DNA of 64,000 nucleotides from Rickettsiales bacterium Ac37b (GCA_000746585.2 CP009217.2:1492662-1556661), one strand, 5' to 3'. Shown: positions 1 through 8,391, numbered from the stretch's first letter. Program-made: numbers and translations. Notes: generated from the letters alone by a model not told the origin.

Positions 1-1
1 A

Positions 2-1810
2 ATTGAAAATGACTTGAGAGGTAATTTAATACATTATGTTATATTAAATGATAAGTTTCACTTTGTTTTAGCCCCCCCAAGCAGTGAATTACCAAAGGAC
101 GAAAGAGAGCGGCAACACATTTTTAATAATATCAAACTCTCTTCATCAGATCGAGGATATTTAGAGAAAGAGCTAAAATATGGCAAAATCAGATATAATT
201 ATTATCAAAAAATGAATAATTTCCCATTTATTATATTGATTGGTTATAATGAAATTAGCAAGCAACAGGAAATAAATAATATTATAATTTCTCGTTCCTC
301 AGGCATTACAGTAATAGGCATAATCATTATTGCTATGTTATTTATATTACGTAAAATGCTAATTAATCCAATAATAAAACTTGCTGTAATAGCAGAAAAA
401 ATAGTAGAAACAGAAGATAATATAGAAACAATCAGTATACCTGAAAGCAATATTAAAGAACTAAATATTTTATCAGCCAGACTTAGTAATTTAATTTACT
501 TTATATATAAACTTAAAATTACTGAACAACAATTAAAATTATCTCAAGCCGAATTAGAAAAAGTTAATATTAATATCAATAATATTAACTTACAGCTCGA
601 ACAAAAAGTAGAGGAACGCACTGCAGAACTGCAGCAAGCACTCGCGGCTAAGACAGAGTTCCTCAATAACATGAGTCATGAGATTAGAACGCCGATGCAA
701 GGGTTCACTGCGATTTCAACTTCCCTCGTTGAGCATTGGCAAGAGTTTAACGATGAACGAAAATATGAGTTAGCAGATAAAATTGCAAGCAATGCCAAAA
801 GATTGTCTTCACTTCTTAACCATCTCCTTGATCTTTCTAAGTTCCAAGCAGGAAAGATGAGGCTTAGTTTAGAAAAAATAGATTTAAACTTGATTATCAC
901 GGAAATGATTGACGAAGCTCAAACCCTATATATCAATGGTAAGCAGCTCCAAATTAATTTCACTCCTTTAAAAGACGCCTTTATCCTGGCGGACAAAGAA
1001 AGAATAGGCCAAGTTTTACGTAATTTATTTGTCAATAGCATCAAATTTAGCCCAAATAATTCTACCATCACTGTTTCGCTAAAGCTTTCTGAAATCACCT
1101 ATGATGATCAAAATAAATCTGAAGCTTATCATTTTGCCATTAAAGATGAAGGGGTAGGCGTTCCTGAAAATGAATTATATACTATCTTTGAGGTCTTTGT
1201 TCAAAGCAGCAAAACTAAAACCAGGGCAGGAGGCACGGGTCTTGGCCTTGCTATCTGTAAAGAAATTATCGACGCGCATCATGGTGAAATTTGGGCAGAA
1301 AATAACCAAGACCAAGGTGCAACTTTTAACTTTGTTATTCCAATATCGCAGGCCAAACAAATGGATGGCCATAAAATCATTGCAGAAAATAATGTCGAAA
1401 TACCTACAAAACCTGCTCCTCAAACTACTAAATCAGCTAATATTTTAATAATAGATGATGAAGATGCCTGCTTAATGAGTATGGAATTACTACTTTTTGG
1501 AAGTGGCTATAATCTCCATAAAGCAGCGGGAGGTTATGCTGGCCTTGAATATCTGAAAGAACATTCTAAGGAAATAGATTTAATTTTACTCGACTTAATG
1601 ATGCCCGATATTTATGGCTTAAATGTACTCGCTGAGATCAAGCAGAACCCAGAGCTTGCCAAAATCCCAGTCATTCTTCAAACTGGCTCTTCCGATAGTG
1701 CCGAAATTGAAAGAGCATTCACACTTGGCATTGTCACCTACATCAAAAAACCCTACCAAAGACAGAATATAATGTACGAAATTGCAGAAATATTGGATAG
1801 AAGGACCTAA
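2..1810 (+). CDS. Hybrid sensor histidine kinase/response regulator, 5' end outside the window
   Basis: The reading frame is open to the window edge, so the sensor part is incomplete; the first in-window start codon (TTG at 14) is not believed. Numbering from that TTG, a membrane segment lies near residues 95-117, followed by a HAMP-like linker, a coiled coil, a HisKA domain with phospho-accepting His222 in SHEIRTPMQGF, an HATPase domain (N box near NLFVNSIKF, G box GGTGLGLAI) and a C-terminal receiver domain with DDED and phospho-acceptor Asp527 in LLDLMMPD, plus the KKPY lysine. It is a membrane-anchored kinase with its own receiver and no DNA-binding output. The protein is clearly paralogous to the complete kinase at 15849-18113, from H box to C-terminus. 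The signal sensed and the downstream partner cannot be read. Confidence 0.93.
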   Translation: MENDLRGNLIHYVILNDKFHFVLAPPSSELPKDERERQHIFNNIKLSSSDRGYLEKELKYGKIRYNYYQKMNNFPFIILIGYNEISKQQEINNIIISRSSGITVIGIIIIAMLFILRKMLINPIIKLAVIAEKIVETEDNIETISIPESNIKELNILSARLSNLIYFIYKLKITEQQLKLSQAELEKVNININNINLQLEQKVEERTAELQQALAAKTEFLNNMSHEIRTPMQGFTAISTSLVEHWQEFNDERKYELADKIASNAKRLSSLLNHLLDLSKFQAGKMRLSLEKIDLNLIITEMIDEAQTLYINGKQLQINFTPLKDAFILADKERIGQVLRNLFVNSIKFSPNNSTITVSLKLSEITYDDQNKSEAYHFAIKDEGVGVPENELYTIFEVFVQSSKTKTRAGGTGLGLAICKEIIDAHHGEIWAENNQDQGATFNFVIPISQAKQMDGHKIIAENNVEIPTKPAPQTTKSANILIIDDEDACLMSMELLLFGSGYNLHKAAGGYAGLEYLKEHSKEIDLILLDLMMPDIYGLNVLAEIKQNPELAKIPVILQTGSSDSAEIERAFTLGIVTYIKKPYQRQNIMYEIAEILDRRT

Positions 1811-1815
1811 ATTTA

Positions 1816-2065
1816 ACTTCTCCCTATTTGAAGAAGTCGTGAAAAACTTCAGTTTTGAGCGGATGAGGGGTATATTAAATAATTAGATTTATTAAACCCT
1901 CACCCGTATAAATGCAAGCATTTACACGACCTCTCCCTTAAGGGAGAGGTGAGGAAACTAAAAAATATTTAAGTTAGAATTATTAATTATAAAAAGCACA
2001 TACTTATTTCACCTCTCCTTTGGGAGAGGTCGAGGAAAGCTTTGCTTTTCGAGGGTGAGGGGGAA
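1816..2065. repeat. Rickettsial-type palindromic repeat block
   Basis: Several short palindromes lie in series: a GAAGTCGTGAAAAACTTC-type arm, CCCTCACCCG...CCTCTCCCTTAAGGGAGAGG and CACCTCTCCTTTGGGAGAGG. Much of the block, including the non-palindromic spacer around 1950-2020, recurs in reverse orientation at about 42034-42190, and related arms occur at 2431-2500 and 63590-63740. The right part overlaps the 3' end of the DUF559 gene and codes for its last residues. Confidence 0.75.
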
Positions 2066-2390
2066 TAGATAACAAGGTTAGATGTAGTGTCTCTAATACT
2101 CCTTCTACATTATCTTTTATTTCATTATTCCAAAATCTTAATATTTTAAATCCTTCAGCTTTTATAAGGCTATCTCTTTTATTATCATAATTTTGTTGAT
2201 AAGAATGATGTCCTCCATCTAATTCTATAACTATTTTGTGTGAGAGGCATATAAAATCTACTATATAATTTTTTATTATATGTTGCCTACGAAATTTAAA
2301 ATCGTAGAATCGACGATCTCGAAGATAATACCAAAGTATACGTTCTTCAGAAGTTGTATTTTTGCGTAAAAATTTCTGAAAATTTTTCAT
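2004..2390 (-). CDS. DUF559 family (Vsr/restriction-nuclease-fold) protein
   Basis: About 128 residues from an ATG at 2390; the frame extends to a TTG at 2408, but the ATG just before KNFQKFLRKN is more natural. The body matches DUF559 proteins: a TSEERILWYYLRDRR start, FKFRRQHIIKNYIVDF, and IVIELDGGHH carrying the conserved acidic, Gly-Gly-His core of a PD-(D/E)XK-like fold. Such proteins are single-domain nucleases of uncertain role. The last ~23 residues (from LLSIPPHPR) are encoded by the palindromic repeat that ends in the intergenic block, so the native C-terminus was probably replaced or extended by the repeat. Repeats lie on both sides, so the gene sits in a small mobile-looking patch between the kinase and flagellin. 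Confidence 0.85.
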   Translation of the reverse strand: MKNFQKFLRKNTTSEERILWYYLRDRRFYDFKFRRQHIIKNYIVDFICLSHKIVIELDGGHHSYQQNYDNKRDSLIKAEGFKILRFWNNEIKDNVEGVLETLHLTLLSIPPHPRKAKLSSTSPKGEVK

Positions 2391-2430
2391 TATAAATAAT
2401 TTTATCAATTAAAAGTTATGGTATTATATA

Positions 2431-2500
2431 AACCCTCACCCGTATAAATGCAAGCATTTACACGACCTCTCCCTTAAGGGAGAGGTGAGGAAAACTAAAA
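2431..2500. repeat. Palindromic repeat, second copy
   Basis: CCCTCACCCGTATAAATGCA, a TGCAAGCATTTACACGAC joint and the CCTCTCCCTTAAGGGAGAGG palindrome recur here in the same order as at 1892-1955. The copy lies upstream of the flagellin gene and brackets the DUF559 gene with the first block. Confidence 0.75.
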
Positions 2501-2578
2501 AAGTTCAAATTGAAATTATTAGTTATCGTTAAGCATACTGCTTTTAAAGCGTTAATATATTATTAATAGATAATATGG

Positions 2579-2584
2579 TATAAT
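2579..2584 (+). promoter_or_regulatory. Possible -10 element for flagellin
   Basis: A perfect TATAAT lies 60 bases before the flagellin ATG. No convincing -35 is seen at the usual distance. A TAAAG...GATAA arrangement just upstream resembles a sigma-28 promoter, but the spacing is about two bases too long. Confidence 0.3.
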
Positions 2585-2643
2585 GACATGGTAAATATTA
2601 GGCAAGTAGCCTTTTAAGTTTAATCCAAGTAGGAGAATTTTTT

Positions 2644-4971
2644 ATGGTTTTGGGTATAATTTCTAATCCAACGGCTCTTTCAGTAGGACAAAATCTTGCT
2701 GCAGCTGATAATGATTTACAAGCATCAGCAAAGAGAATATCTAGCGGTAACAAAATAGCAAATGCTTATGATGACGTATCTGGTCTTGCTATTGGTTCTA
2801 TACTTTCTGGTAATATTTCAACTTTACAAGCGGCATTAGTTAATACAAGCCAAGGTATGAGTATGCTTGGTATAGCTGATGGTTCTCTTAAAAATGAAGG
2901 GGATATATTACAGCGTATGAAAGCGCTAGCTACACAAGCTAACTCAGCTCTTGGTGAAGAGTCTTCACAAAAACTGAATCAAGAGTTTCAAAATTTAACC
3001 CAAGAGCTTGATCGTATTGCTGGATCTACTAATTTTGGTGGAAGAAAATTAATAGATGGCAGTTTATATGCTCCTGCTAAAATTGTTACAAGTACCAAAA
3101 CTGATGCTACACAGGCTCAAGCTAGAATTACCATTAATAATGCTTTAGCACCAGCTGCTAATAATGCTGGCTTTATTTATATCAATGGTGCTGCTATGCC
3201 GTTTGCTGTTACAGCTGATATAGGAACTGTTACTGGTACAACTGGTGATTTAGCAGATATTACGGTTGATACAACTCTTACTACGACAGCTGCTAATCAG
3301 GCGCAAGCTTTATATAGCTCTATACAATCAGCGTTAAACTATGCTGGTAACGATGCTAATGTAATAGGAATAAAATCAAAGTTATCTGAATTGCAATTTG
3401 CATATAATCCGGGAGATGCTTATATTACTATAACTGCTAATGTAGCAGGTACTGTTGGTAATGGTGCAGGTACTGATGCCAATAACGGTTCGGCAGCTTT
3501 TGGTGTTGCAGCTATGTCTACGAACGCAAATGACGTATTGCTTAATGGAGGAAATGTAGCTGGTGCAGCCTTTACTGCAGCAAATGCAACTGGACTTGGA
3601 TATGCTGATCTTGGTAATGGTTTTTCTCCTTTACAAATAGCAGTAGATGGTGATTTAAATGGTGGTACTTTCCCACTGGCGCATAATGCTAACGCTCCTG
3701 ATATTGCTTTATACAGCGCATATAGTGGATCTGGACGTACAGTTGCTCAAGGTACTGTCACTGATACTATTTTAAAAGCATTAAATACTAGTAATACTAA
3801 TGATGGGTCAGGTGTTGAAGTTGCAACCGGTGTTGATACTTCCTTGATCTCTAATAACGCTAGTTTTGCCGGAAAAATACAAGGGTTTAAAGTTATCCAT
3901 AAAGGTCTTGAAAACGTAGTGGATCTTGAACTTAAAGTTGGAGATTATACTTACACTGCAGCCAGCGTAAACACCAATTTCGCTGCTGATACCAGGGTGA
4001 CTCTTTCAGCTGTCGGTGGTAATGGAGGTTCATTATCGTTAACGTTTAATGCAAATGATATATCTGTAAAAAATCAAGATGACGCTGATTTGATTGCTAA
4101 TAGATTGAACTCTGCATTTAATGGCTTAACTTTCTTCCAGTCACGTAATGTTTCTGGCTATAAAGGATCAGGTACTATCTTAGACGTAAATAATAATATA
4201 GTAGGTGATTTAGCAGGATCTGAATTTAAGTTTATTAGTTCAGAATTTAAAAATGTAGAAATTGCTAAAGTGTCAGTCCAAGCTCCAATGGAAGGTGGTA
4301 GTAATGCTAGTATAACCTTTACTACTAAAAATGGTGAAGTATATACCAGTGGTTATAATAATGTTGGTAACGTAACACCTTTAGGTAGAGAACTTGCTCC
4401 TGGTGAATATGGATTTGTTAGCCAAACTAACCCTAAGAATGTATTAATATTCAATTATGTTGGTGGTGGTGCTGCAACTAATTTATCGCTAACCAGTACT
4501 AGTGCTGCGGAAGCTACTGAGAAAGCTTTAGCTAAAGCATTTAATATTAATACAGGTGCTGCTTCTGTTGCGTTCCAAGTAGGTTTAAGTGCTTCGGATA
4601 ATATATCTTTACAGATACCAGGTGCTAAAACTTCTGATATTTTCTTGGATGAAAACGGTAATTATAAGTCAATCAGCATTGAAACTCCAGAATTAGCACA
4701 AACAGCTAGTGTGGTGTTAGACCGTGCTATTAGTGTAATATCTGATATTAGGTCAAATGTTGGTGCTATACAGTCTAGAATTAGATACGCTGCTGATAAC
4801 ATCAATACTAGTATTCAAAATATTACTGCAGCTAGAGACGTGTTCTTGGCTACTGATATACCTTCTGAATCTACTGCTTTTGCTATGGCACAAGTAAGAG
4901 AACAAGCTAGTACTTCTGTACTTGCTCAGATTAATCAGTTAAGACAAAATATTTTAAAACTAGTTAGCTAA
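2644..4971 (+). CDS. fliC: Flagellin, large (775 aa)
   Basis: The filament subunit, exported by the flagellar type III apparatus. Both polymerisation ends are present: the N-terminal D0/D1 helices (ISSGNKIANAYDDVSGLAIG, then TSQGMSMLGIADGSL) over roughly residues 1-140, and the C-terminal helices (from about 685, AADNINTSIQNITAARDVF, ending NQLRQNILKLVS). Between them is a very long Ala/Gly/Asn/Thr-rich variable region of more than 500 residues, which makes the protein far larger than the common 270-500 aa flagellins. The start is set by AGGAG seven bases upstream. A strong palindrome follows the stop, so it is probably monocistronic. The only other flagellar gene in the window is fliR at 36978. 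Confidence 0.95.
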   Translation: MVLGIISNPTALSVGQNLAAADNDLQASAKRISSGNKIANAYDDVSGLAIGSILSGNISTLQAALVNTSQGMSMLGIADGSLKNEGDILQRMKALATQANSALGEESSQKLNQEFQNLTQELDRIAGSTNFGGRKLIDGSLYAPAKIVTSTKTDATQAQARITINNALAPAANNAGFIYINGAAMPFAVTADIGTVTGTTGDLADITVDTTLTTTAANQAQALYSSIQSALNYAGNDANVIGIKSKLSELQFAYNPGDAYITITANVAGTVGNGAGTDANNGSAAFGVAAMSTNANDVLLNGGNVAGAAFTAANATGLGYADLGNGFSPLQIAVDGDLNGGTFPLAHNANAPDIALYSAYSGSGRTVAQGTVTDTILKALNTSNTNDGSGVEVATGVDTSLISNNASFAGKIQGFKVIHKGLENVVDLELKVGDYTYTAASVNTNFAADTRVTLSAVGGNGGSLSLTFNANDISVKNQDDADLIANRLNSAFNGLTFFQSRNVSGYKGSGTILDVNNNIVGDLAGSEFKFISSEFKNVEIAKVSVQAPMEGGSNASITFTTKNGEVYTSGYNNVGNVTPLGRELAPGEYGFVSQTNPKNVLIFNYVGGGAATNLSLTSTSAAEATEKALAKAFNINTGAASVAFQVGLSASDNISLQIPGAKTSDIFLDENGNYKSISIETPELAQTASVVLDRAISVISDIRSNVGAIQSRIRYAADNINTSIQNITAARDVFLATDIPSESTAFAMAQVREQASTSVLAQINQLRQNILKLVS

Positions 4972-4989
4972 TTACTAATATCATTATAT

Positions 4990-5019
4990 CTATCTCTACC
5001 CTGATCAGGGTAGAGATAG
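4990..5019 (+). terminator. Perfect 30-bp palindrome after flagellin
   Basis: CTATCTCTACCCTGA is followed directly by its reverse complement, starting 18 bases after the flagellin stop. A T-rich stretch (GATTTTT) lies about 10 bases further on. It is best read as an intrinsic terminator or mRNA-stabilising hairpin. Confidence 0.7.
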
Positions 5020-5233
5020 GCTAAAATAGATTTTTCCATTGTGTGTTGTAATCAAGAATTATACCTCTCACTAGCTCTTCTGATAATTTTTTATATATTA
5101 TTTATAGTTTTAAAAACGGCAGATTAAAAATAGATATAATTGAAAAATTTTTAATAAAAAATCTTTTTTACAACGCTCCCATAATATCTAATCCTAAGAG
5201 TTTATAACTAAAAAATTAATAAAATTATATATA
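5020..5233. other. AT-rich spacer between flagellin and the peptide operon
   Basis: No plausible coding frame is seen on either strand. The stretch is AT-rich with runs of A and T. The promoter and palindrome of the next operon begin at its right end. Confidence 0.5.
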
Positions 5234-5262
5234 TTGACAGTAATGAAATATACATATATACA
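5234..5262 (+). promoter_or_regulatory. Putative promoter of the peptide-oxygenase-MFS operon
   Basis: A perfect TTGACA at 5234-5239 is followed after 17 bases by TATACA at 5257-5262 (4 of 6 to the -10 consensus; a TATATA two bases earlier is an alternative). The -10 lies inside the left arm of the palindrome at 5249-5285. Confidence 0.5.
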
Positions 5263-5285
5263 ACTACAGGTTGTATATATGTATA
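5249..5285. promoter_or_regulatory. Perfect 16-bp inverted repeat, operator-like
   Basis: TATACATATATACAAC at 5249-5264 and its exact reverse complement at 5270-5285 are separated by TACAG. The site overlaps the proposed -10 and lies 38 bases before the peptide start. Position and symmetry fit a dimeric repressor site. If transcribed it would also form a strong 5' hairpin. Confidence 0.55.
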
Positions 5286-5323
5286 ACTAAATTAAGTTGT
5301 AAATCACATATAAGGAGAAAAAA

Positions 5324-5431
5324 ATGTCTAATATTATAAATTTAGAAATTAGTACAGAATTAGATTTTAATTTACTATTAGAAGATTTGTTAGTTTGTAT
5401 GCAGTCTCCCGAATGTACAGATAGGGTATAA
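5324..5431 (+). CDS. 35-aa peptide, candidate precursor for the downstream oxygenase
   Basis: A short reading frame with a good ribosome binding site (AAGGAG at 5312-5317, six bases before the ATG). The peptide begins MSNIINLEISTELDF, continues with an acidic, leucine-rich helix-prone part (NLLLEDLLV) and ends CMQSPECTDRV, with two cysteines six residues apart. That layout, an amphipathic leader followed by a short polar tail with Cys, Pro, Ser and Thr, is what ribosomal peptide natural product precursors look like, but no known family is recognised. It has its own promoter and palindrome and is followed by a hairpin, then the oxygenase gene 77 bases later and an MFS transporter. The alternative is a regulatory leader peptide. 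Being a small gene in AT-rich DNA, its reality rests on the RBS and context. Confidence 0.6.
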   Translation: MSNIINLEISTELDFNLLLEDLLVCMQSPECTDRV

Positions 5432-5443
5432 TCTAGCTATGAA

Positions 5444-5475
5444 AAGCGTTAAGAAGTTACTATTTCTTAGCGCTT
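5444..5475 (+). terminator. Hairpin between peptide and oxygenase genes (attenuator candidate)
   Basis: AAGCGTTAAGAA (5444-5455) pairs with TTCTTAGCGCTT (5464-5475) over 12 positions including one G-U, with an eight-base loop. It starts 12 bases after the peptide stop. There is no clean T-tract, so partial termination or a processing/stability element is more likely than a full stop. This would give more peptide mRNA than enzyme mRNA. Confidence 0.55.
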
Positions 5476-5508
5476 ATATATTAAAATTATTTACTCAGGT
5501 TATAATTT

Positions 5509-6498
5509 ATGATTAAGCAAAAAATTATAGAAGCACCAAATTATATAATAGAATTAGAGGATTATATAAAATTTATAACACTACTTAAAGAAACTGGTAA
5601 ATTTGTACCAAAATTAAACATACTAAAGAGCGAGAAAATACAAAAAATGGTCAGGGCAGCTGGTAATTTAGCTTTTAACAAATATATTAATTTGATTAAA
5701 GAAGCAGTAAATCAAAGAGATTTGGGTATATCATCATTAGATGTTCCTACAAATGATAATATGAGTACAAATGAAAACGCTTTTTGGGGAGCGCTGTCAT
5801 TATTATCAATATCTTTAAATCTTTTTTTACCTATACAAGATTCCTTAAATAATACGCCTTTTACAGTATATAACGCATCTAAAGAAAATGAGAAAATTTT
5901 ATCATCTGAAGCACTATTATTTTATAGTCCAGAAGCAAAATTAGGATTTCATAATGATGGTGGAATTTCAGCAACAGAAGTCTTTCTGCCAAAATACTTA
6001 ATGATCTATAACTTGTTTATAGGTTATAAAAATCCTGGTAATTTTTATTTTGTACCTTCTTCTTTATGGAAAGACAAAAAATATTTTTCAGAGATTATTG
6101 GTATAGATCGTGAATTTAATATTTCTATTACACCTATAATATATAGAAACCAAGATGCAACTGTTTTGACAAATAAAACAAGAAAACTTACCTTACCTAT
6201 TTTTAAAAAACTTGAAAATCAAGAATTATATGTATTTTTAAACGGGGATATTATTTCCTCTACAGAGGGAAATGAATTAAATAATGCAATAATGGATAAT
6301 ATGAAACAATCTATAAGTAATAATGAAGTTAGATATTCAGTTTTGCAAAAAATGCGTAGGGGAATTTTTGTAGATAATACTTTAGGATTTCATGCTAGAG
6401 ATATATTTTCTGAACCACTTGAAGGAATTAATATAACACGTTCATTTATCAGAAGTATTGATTCACAGGGTATTACAATGAAACAAAATGTTCAGTAG
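5509..6498 (+). CDS. Fe(II)/2-oxoglutarate-dependent oxygenase, TauD/clavaminate-synthase-like
   Basis: 329 residues, the usual length of the CAS-like/TauD group. The metal-binding triad is readable: His148 and Asp150 in LGFHNDGG, and His295 in LGFHARDIF. An Arg about 16 residues after the last His (Arg311 in ITRSFIRS) is in place to bind the 2-oxoglutarate carboxylate. The pattern HxD...HxR..F......R resembles asparagine, arginine and lysine hydroxylases of peptide-antibiotic pathways, so the likely reaction is hydroxylation or desaturation of an amino acid, free or within a peptide. The substrate is not visible; the 35-aa peptide upstream is the obvious candidate. The gene overlaps nothing, and the MFS gene starts eight bases after its stop, so they are co-transcribed. 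The RBS is weak. The gene has no clear link to any Rickettsiales core function. Confidence 0.8.
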   Translation: MIKQKIIEAPNYIIELEDYIKFITLLKETGKFVPKLNILKSEKIQKMVRAAGNLAFNKYINLIKEAVNQRDLGISSLDVPTNDNMSTNENAFWGALSLLSISLNLFLPIQDSLNNTPFTVYNASKENEKILSSEALLFYSPEAKLGFHNDGGISATEVFLPKYLMIYNLFIGYKNPGNFYFVPSSLWKDKKYFSEIIGIDREFNISITPIIYRNQDATVLTNKTRKLTLPIFKKLENQELYVFLNGDIISSTEGNELNNAIMDNMKQSISNNEVRYSVLQKMRRGIFVDNTLGFHARDIFSEPLEGINITRSFIRSIDSQGITMKQNVQ

Positions 6499-6506
6499 AT
6501 TTAGAT

Positions 6507-7679
6507 ATGATAATTAATAATTATTACTTATATTTGGTCTTAAATAACTTACGTATAGGTTTTGCGCTTATTTTAAATATATGGGCAGCATTACATATTA
6601 ATAAAGAGATATCTATTGTTGGAAAAATTTTTTTTATTGGTTGTATAGTTAATATTTTGTTAGGGCCAATGCTTGGTATATTTATTGATAAACATGCTTA
6701 TAGACCTACTCTTAGTAAGGCTCATCTATTAATTTTGATAGCATACTATTTACCTATTCTAGCTTTTGATACATCACTTGAGCTGTATAATTTATCATTA
6801 TATTGTATGACGGTTCTTACCACATGTGGCAATATATTAGCAAACGGTGCTACTAATCATATTCTACAATCAGTGATATGTAGTAAAAAAATACCTCAAC
6901 AAATAGCTAAATTTAGTCTAGTTCAGCAAATTTGTTTTATAATTAGTATGTCTTGTGCAGGTATTGTCTTAAAATTTTTTGGTATCAAAAATTCTTACCT
7001 ATTATTATGTATTGTTTCCTTTATAACTTTAATTGTTACATATTACTTGCCAAACCCTTCTTATATCTTACATCATCAAATCAAGATTCATTACCTAAAG
7101 GATTTAGTTCGAGGTCTTATTTTTATTTTTCAAACAAAATTTATTTTACTTATCGGTTTAGTCAATATATTAGTAATGTCTGTGTCGTCTCTTTCTAATA
7201 TTATTATGCCTGCATTAATCAAATTTAAATTACATGGTACAAGTGAATCTTATGGTAATATAGAAGCTTCTTGGACAATTGGTAGTGTAGTGGCTACTAT
7301 ATTTTTAACTTCTTACACCAAAAAATATAATTTAAAAAATTATGATATATATTCCCTAATTATTTTGGGAATATTATGTATTATTTTAGCATTTTTGTAT
7401 AATATATATACAATAACATTTATATACGCTTTGATGGGAGCCTGTTTTACCTTTACTAAAACCTTAAATAATGGTGACTTATTAACTCATTGTCCTAAAG
7501 GTATGATAGGAAGAGTTAATACTTCGTTTGGGATCATGGGTAGCATTATAAGCATAATTATATTTCTTCTTCCAAATTACATTTCTATACATAATTTTGA
7601 TAATGCTTACTTTATTTACGGTGTTATACTTCTTATTTTATCAATTTTAATATTATCTTATACTCGAATATATAAATAG
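6507..7679 (+). CDS. MFS transporter, likely exporter of the operon's product
   Basis: 390 residues with about twelve hydrophobic segments and almost no soluble domains, the size and layout of a drug/metabolite MFS efflux carrier. A motif-A-like loop after TM2 reads GPMLGIFIDKHAYRP, and the matching loop near residue 215 and TM7 onward gives the second six-helix half. It starts nine bases after the oxygenase stop and ends before a MITE, so it closes the peptide-oxygenase-transporter unit. Import of a substrate cannot be excluded, but efflux of a modified peptide or amino acid fits the context best. Confidence 0.8.
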   Translation: MIINNYYLYLVLNNLRIGFALILNIWAALHINKEISIVGKIFFIGCIVNILLGPMLGIFIDKHAYRPTLSKAHLLILIAYYLPILAFDTSLELYNLSLYCMTVLTTCGNILANGATNHILQSVICSKKIPQQIAKFSLVQQICFIISMSCAGIVLKFFGIKNSYLLLCIVSFITLIVTYYLPNPSYILHHQIKIHYLKDLVRGLIFIFQTKFILLIGLVNILVMSVSSLSNIIMPALIKFKLHGTSESYGNIEASWTIGSVVATIFLTSYTKKYNLKNYDIYSLIILGILCIILAFLYNIYTITFIYALMGACFTFTKTLNNGDLLTHCPKGMIGRVNTSFGIMGSIISIIIFLLPNYISIHNFDNAYFIYGVILLILSILILSYTRIYK

Positions 7680-7714
7680 CTTGTTTATATAGCTTTGGAT
7701 TGAGGGGGTACATC

Positions 7715-7877
7715 TAGGTTCTGTGAAGGTTTCTCAACAACTGTTTTCTTAGCACTTTTTGGCTGCAAAAAAAGCTTTTATTGCTTGAAATATATTAATA
7801 TTCCTTCGAATAAAAGCTATTTTTTCGCTCAAAAATTTGCTAAAAACCATATTTTTTAGAAAACTTCACAGAACCTA
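7715..7877. mobile_element. 163-bp MITE, copy A
   Basis: Terminal inverted repeats TAGGTTCTGTGAAG...CTTCACAGAACCTA enclose an AT-rich body containing a second hairpin (AAAAGCTTTTATTGC...AATAAAAGCT). TA dinucleotides at both ends fit a TA target duplication. Almost identical copies lie at 15477-15639, 32388-32551 (reverse) and 41545-41707. It has no coding capacity. This copy lies 36 bases after the MFS stop and its CTAG end is still empty. Confidence 0.85.
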
Positions 7878-8391
7878 ACTTATTGCAATTTAAATATAGT
7901 TAGAGAAGTTGAGAATGACACTAGGAGTGAGGATCCGAAGCCGACTAAATGCTAGGGGTGAGGGATGAACGACAACGTGACCATTCCAACTATATTATGC
8001 GGTAAGTTCGTTGCTCATATATTCATTTGTATTACTCGCTCCTCATTTCACATAAATTTATTTTTTCTTCACAGTGCTAAATTGTGACATAGTTCTGTAA
8101 GACGAGCTAATTATAAAAAGAGAATAGCTATATTATATATTTTATTAAAATCTCCTACGATTTTTTTTTGCTTAGTAATCATACCAAGTTCCTAATCTCA
8201 ATATACATATAGTTATTGTGCATTTATAGCTATATTTCTCGTAATTACTTCTGCTAAAATTTAAATTACTATAACTCTCTATGTCTTTAACATATTTTAC
8301 ATAAACGTTAACATTATTGATATTTTTAATGTAAATGGTATCTTAATTAGTATTAATTTTATTAATTCGTTTATAATTTAAGGTATTACTT
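7878..8391. other. Intergenic mosaic without a gene
   Basis: No credible coding frame is seen. The stretch 7895-8010 carries degenerate parts of the dispersed TATAGTAAA-type repeat family (ATATAGTTAGAGAAGTTGAG...CCAACTATATT, with the GGATCCGAAGCCGACTA-type internal segment seen also near 30300). The rest is AT-rich. Confidence 0.45.

Noticed and set aside
2545-2573. Sigma-28 promoter for flagellin (TAAAG...GATAA)
   Set aside because: Spacing is about two bases longer than the consensus and the GCC part is absent; in this AT-rich DNA it could be chance.
5324-5431. The 35-aa frame as a mere attenuation leader peptide
   Set aside because: It lacks a run of regulatory codons for one amino acid, has a strong RBS and is followed by a hairpin without T-tract. 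It is kept as a precursor candidate, with the leader-peptide option stated.
7711-7720. GTACATCTAGG before MITE copy A as a relic of an IS481 right end
   Set aside because: The match to the IS481 end stops after GTACA; the preceding bases are unrelated.
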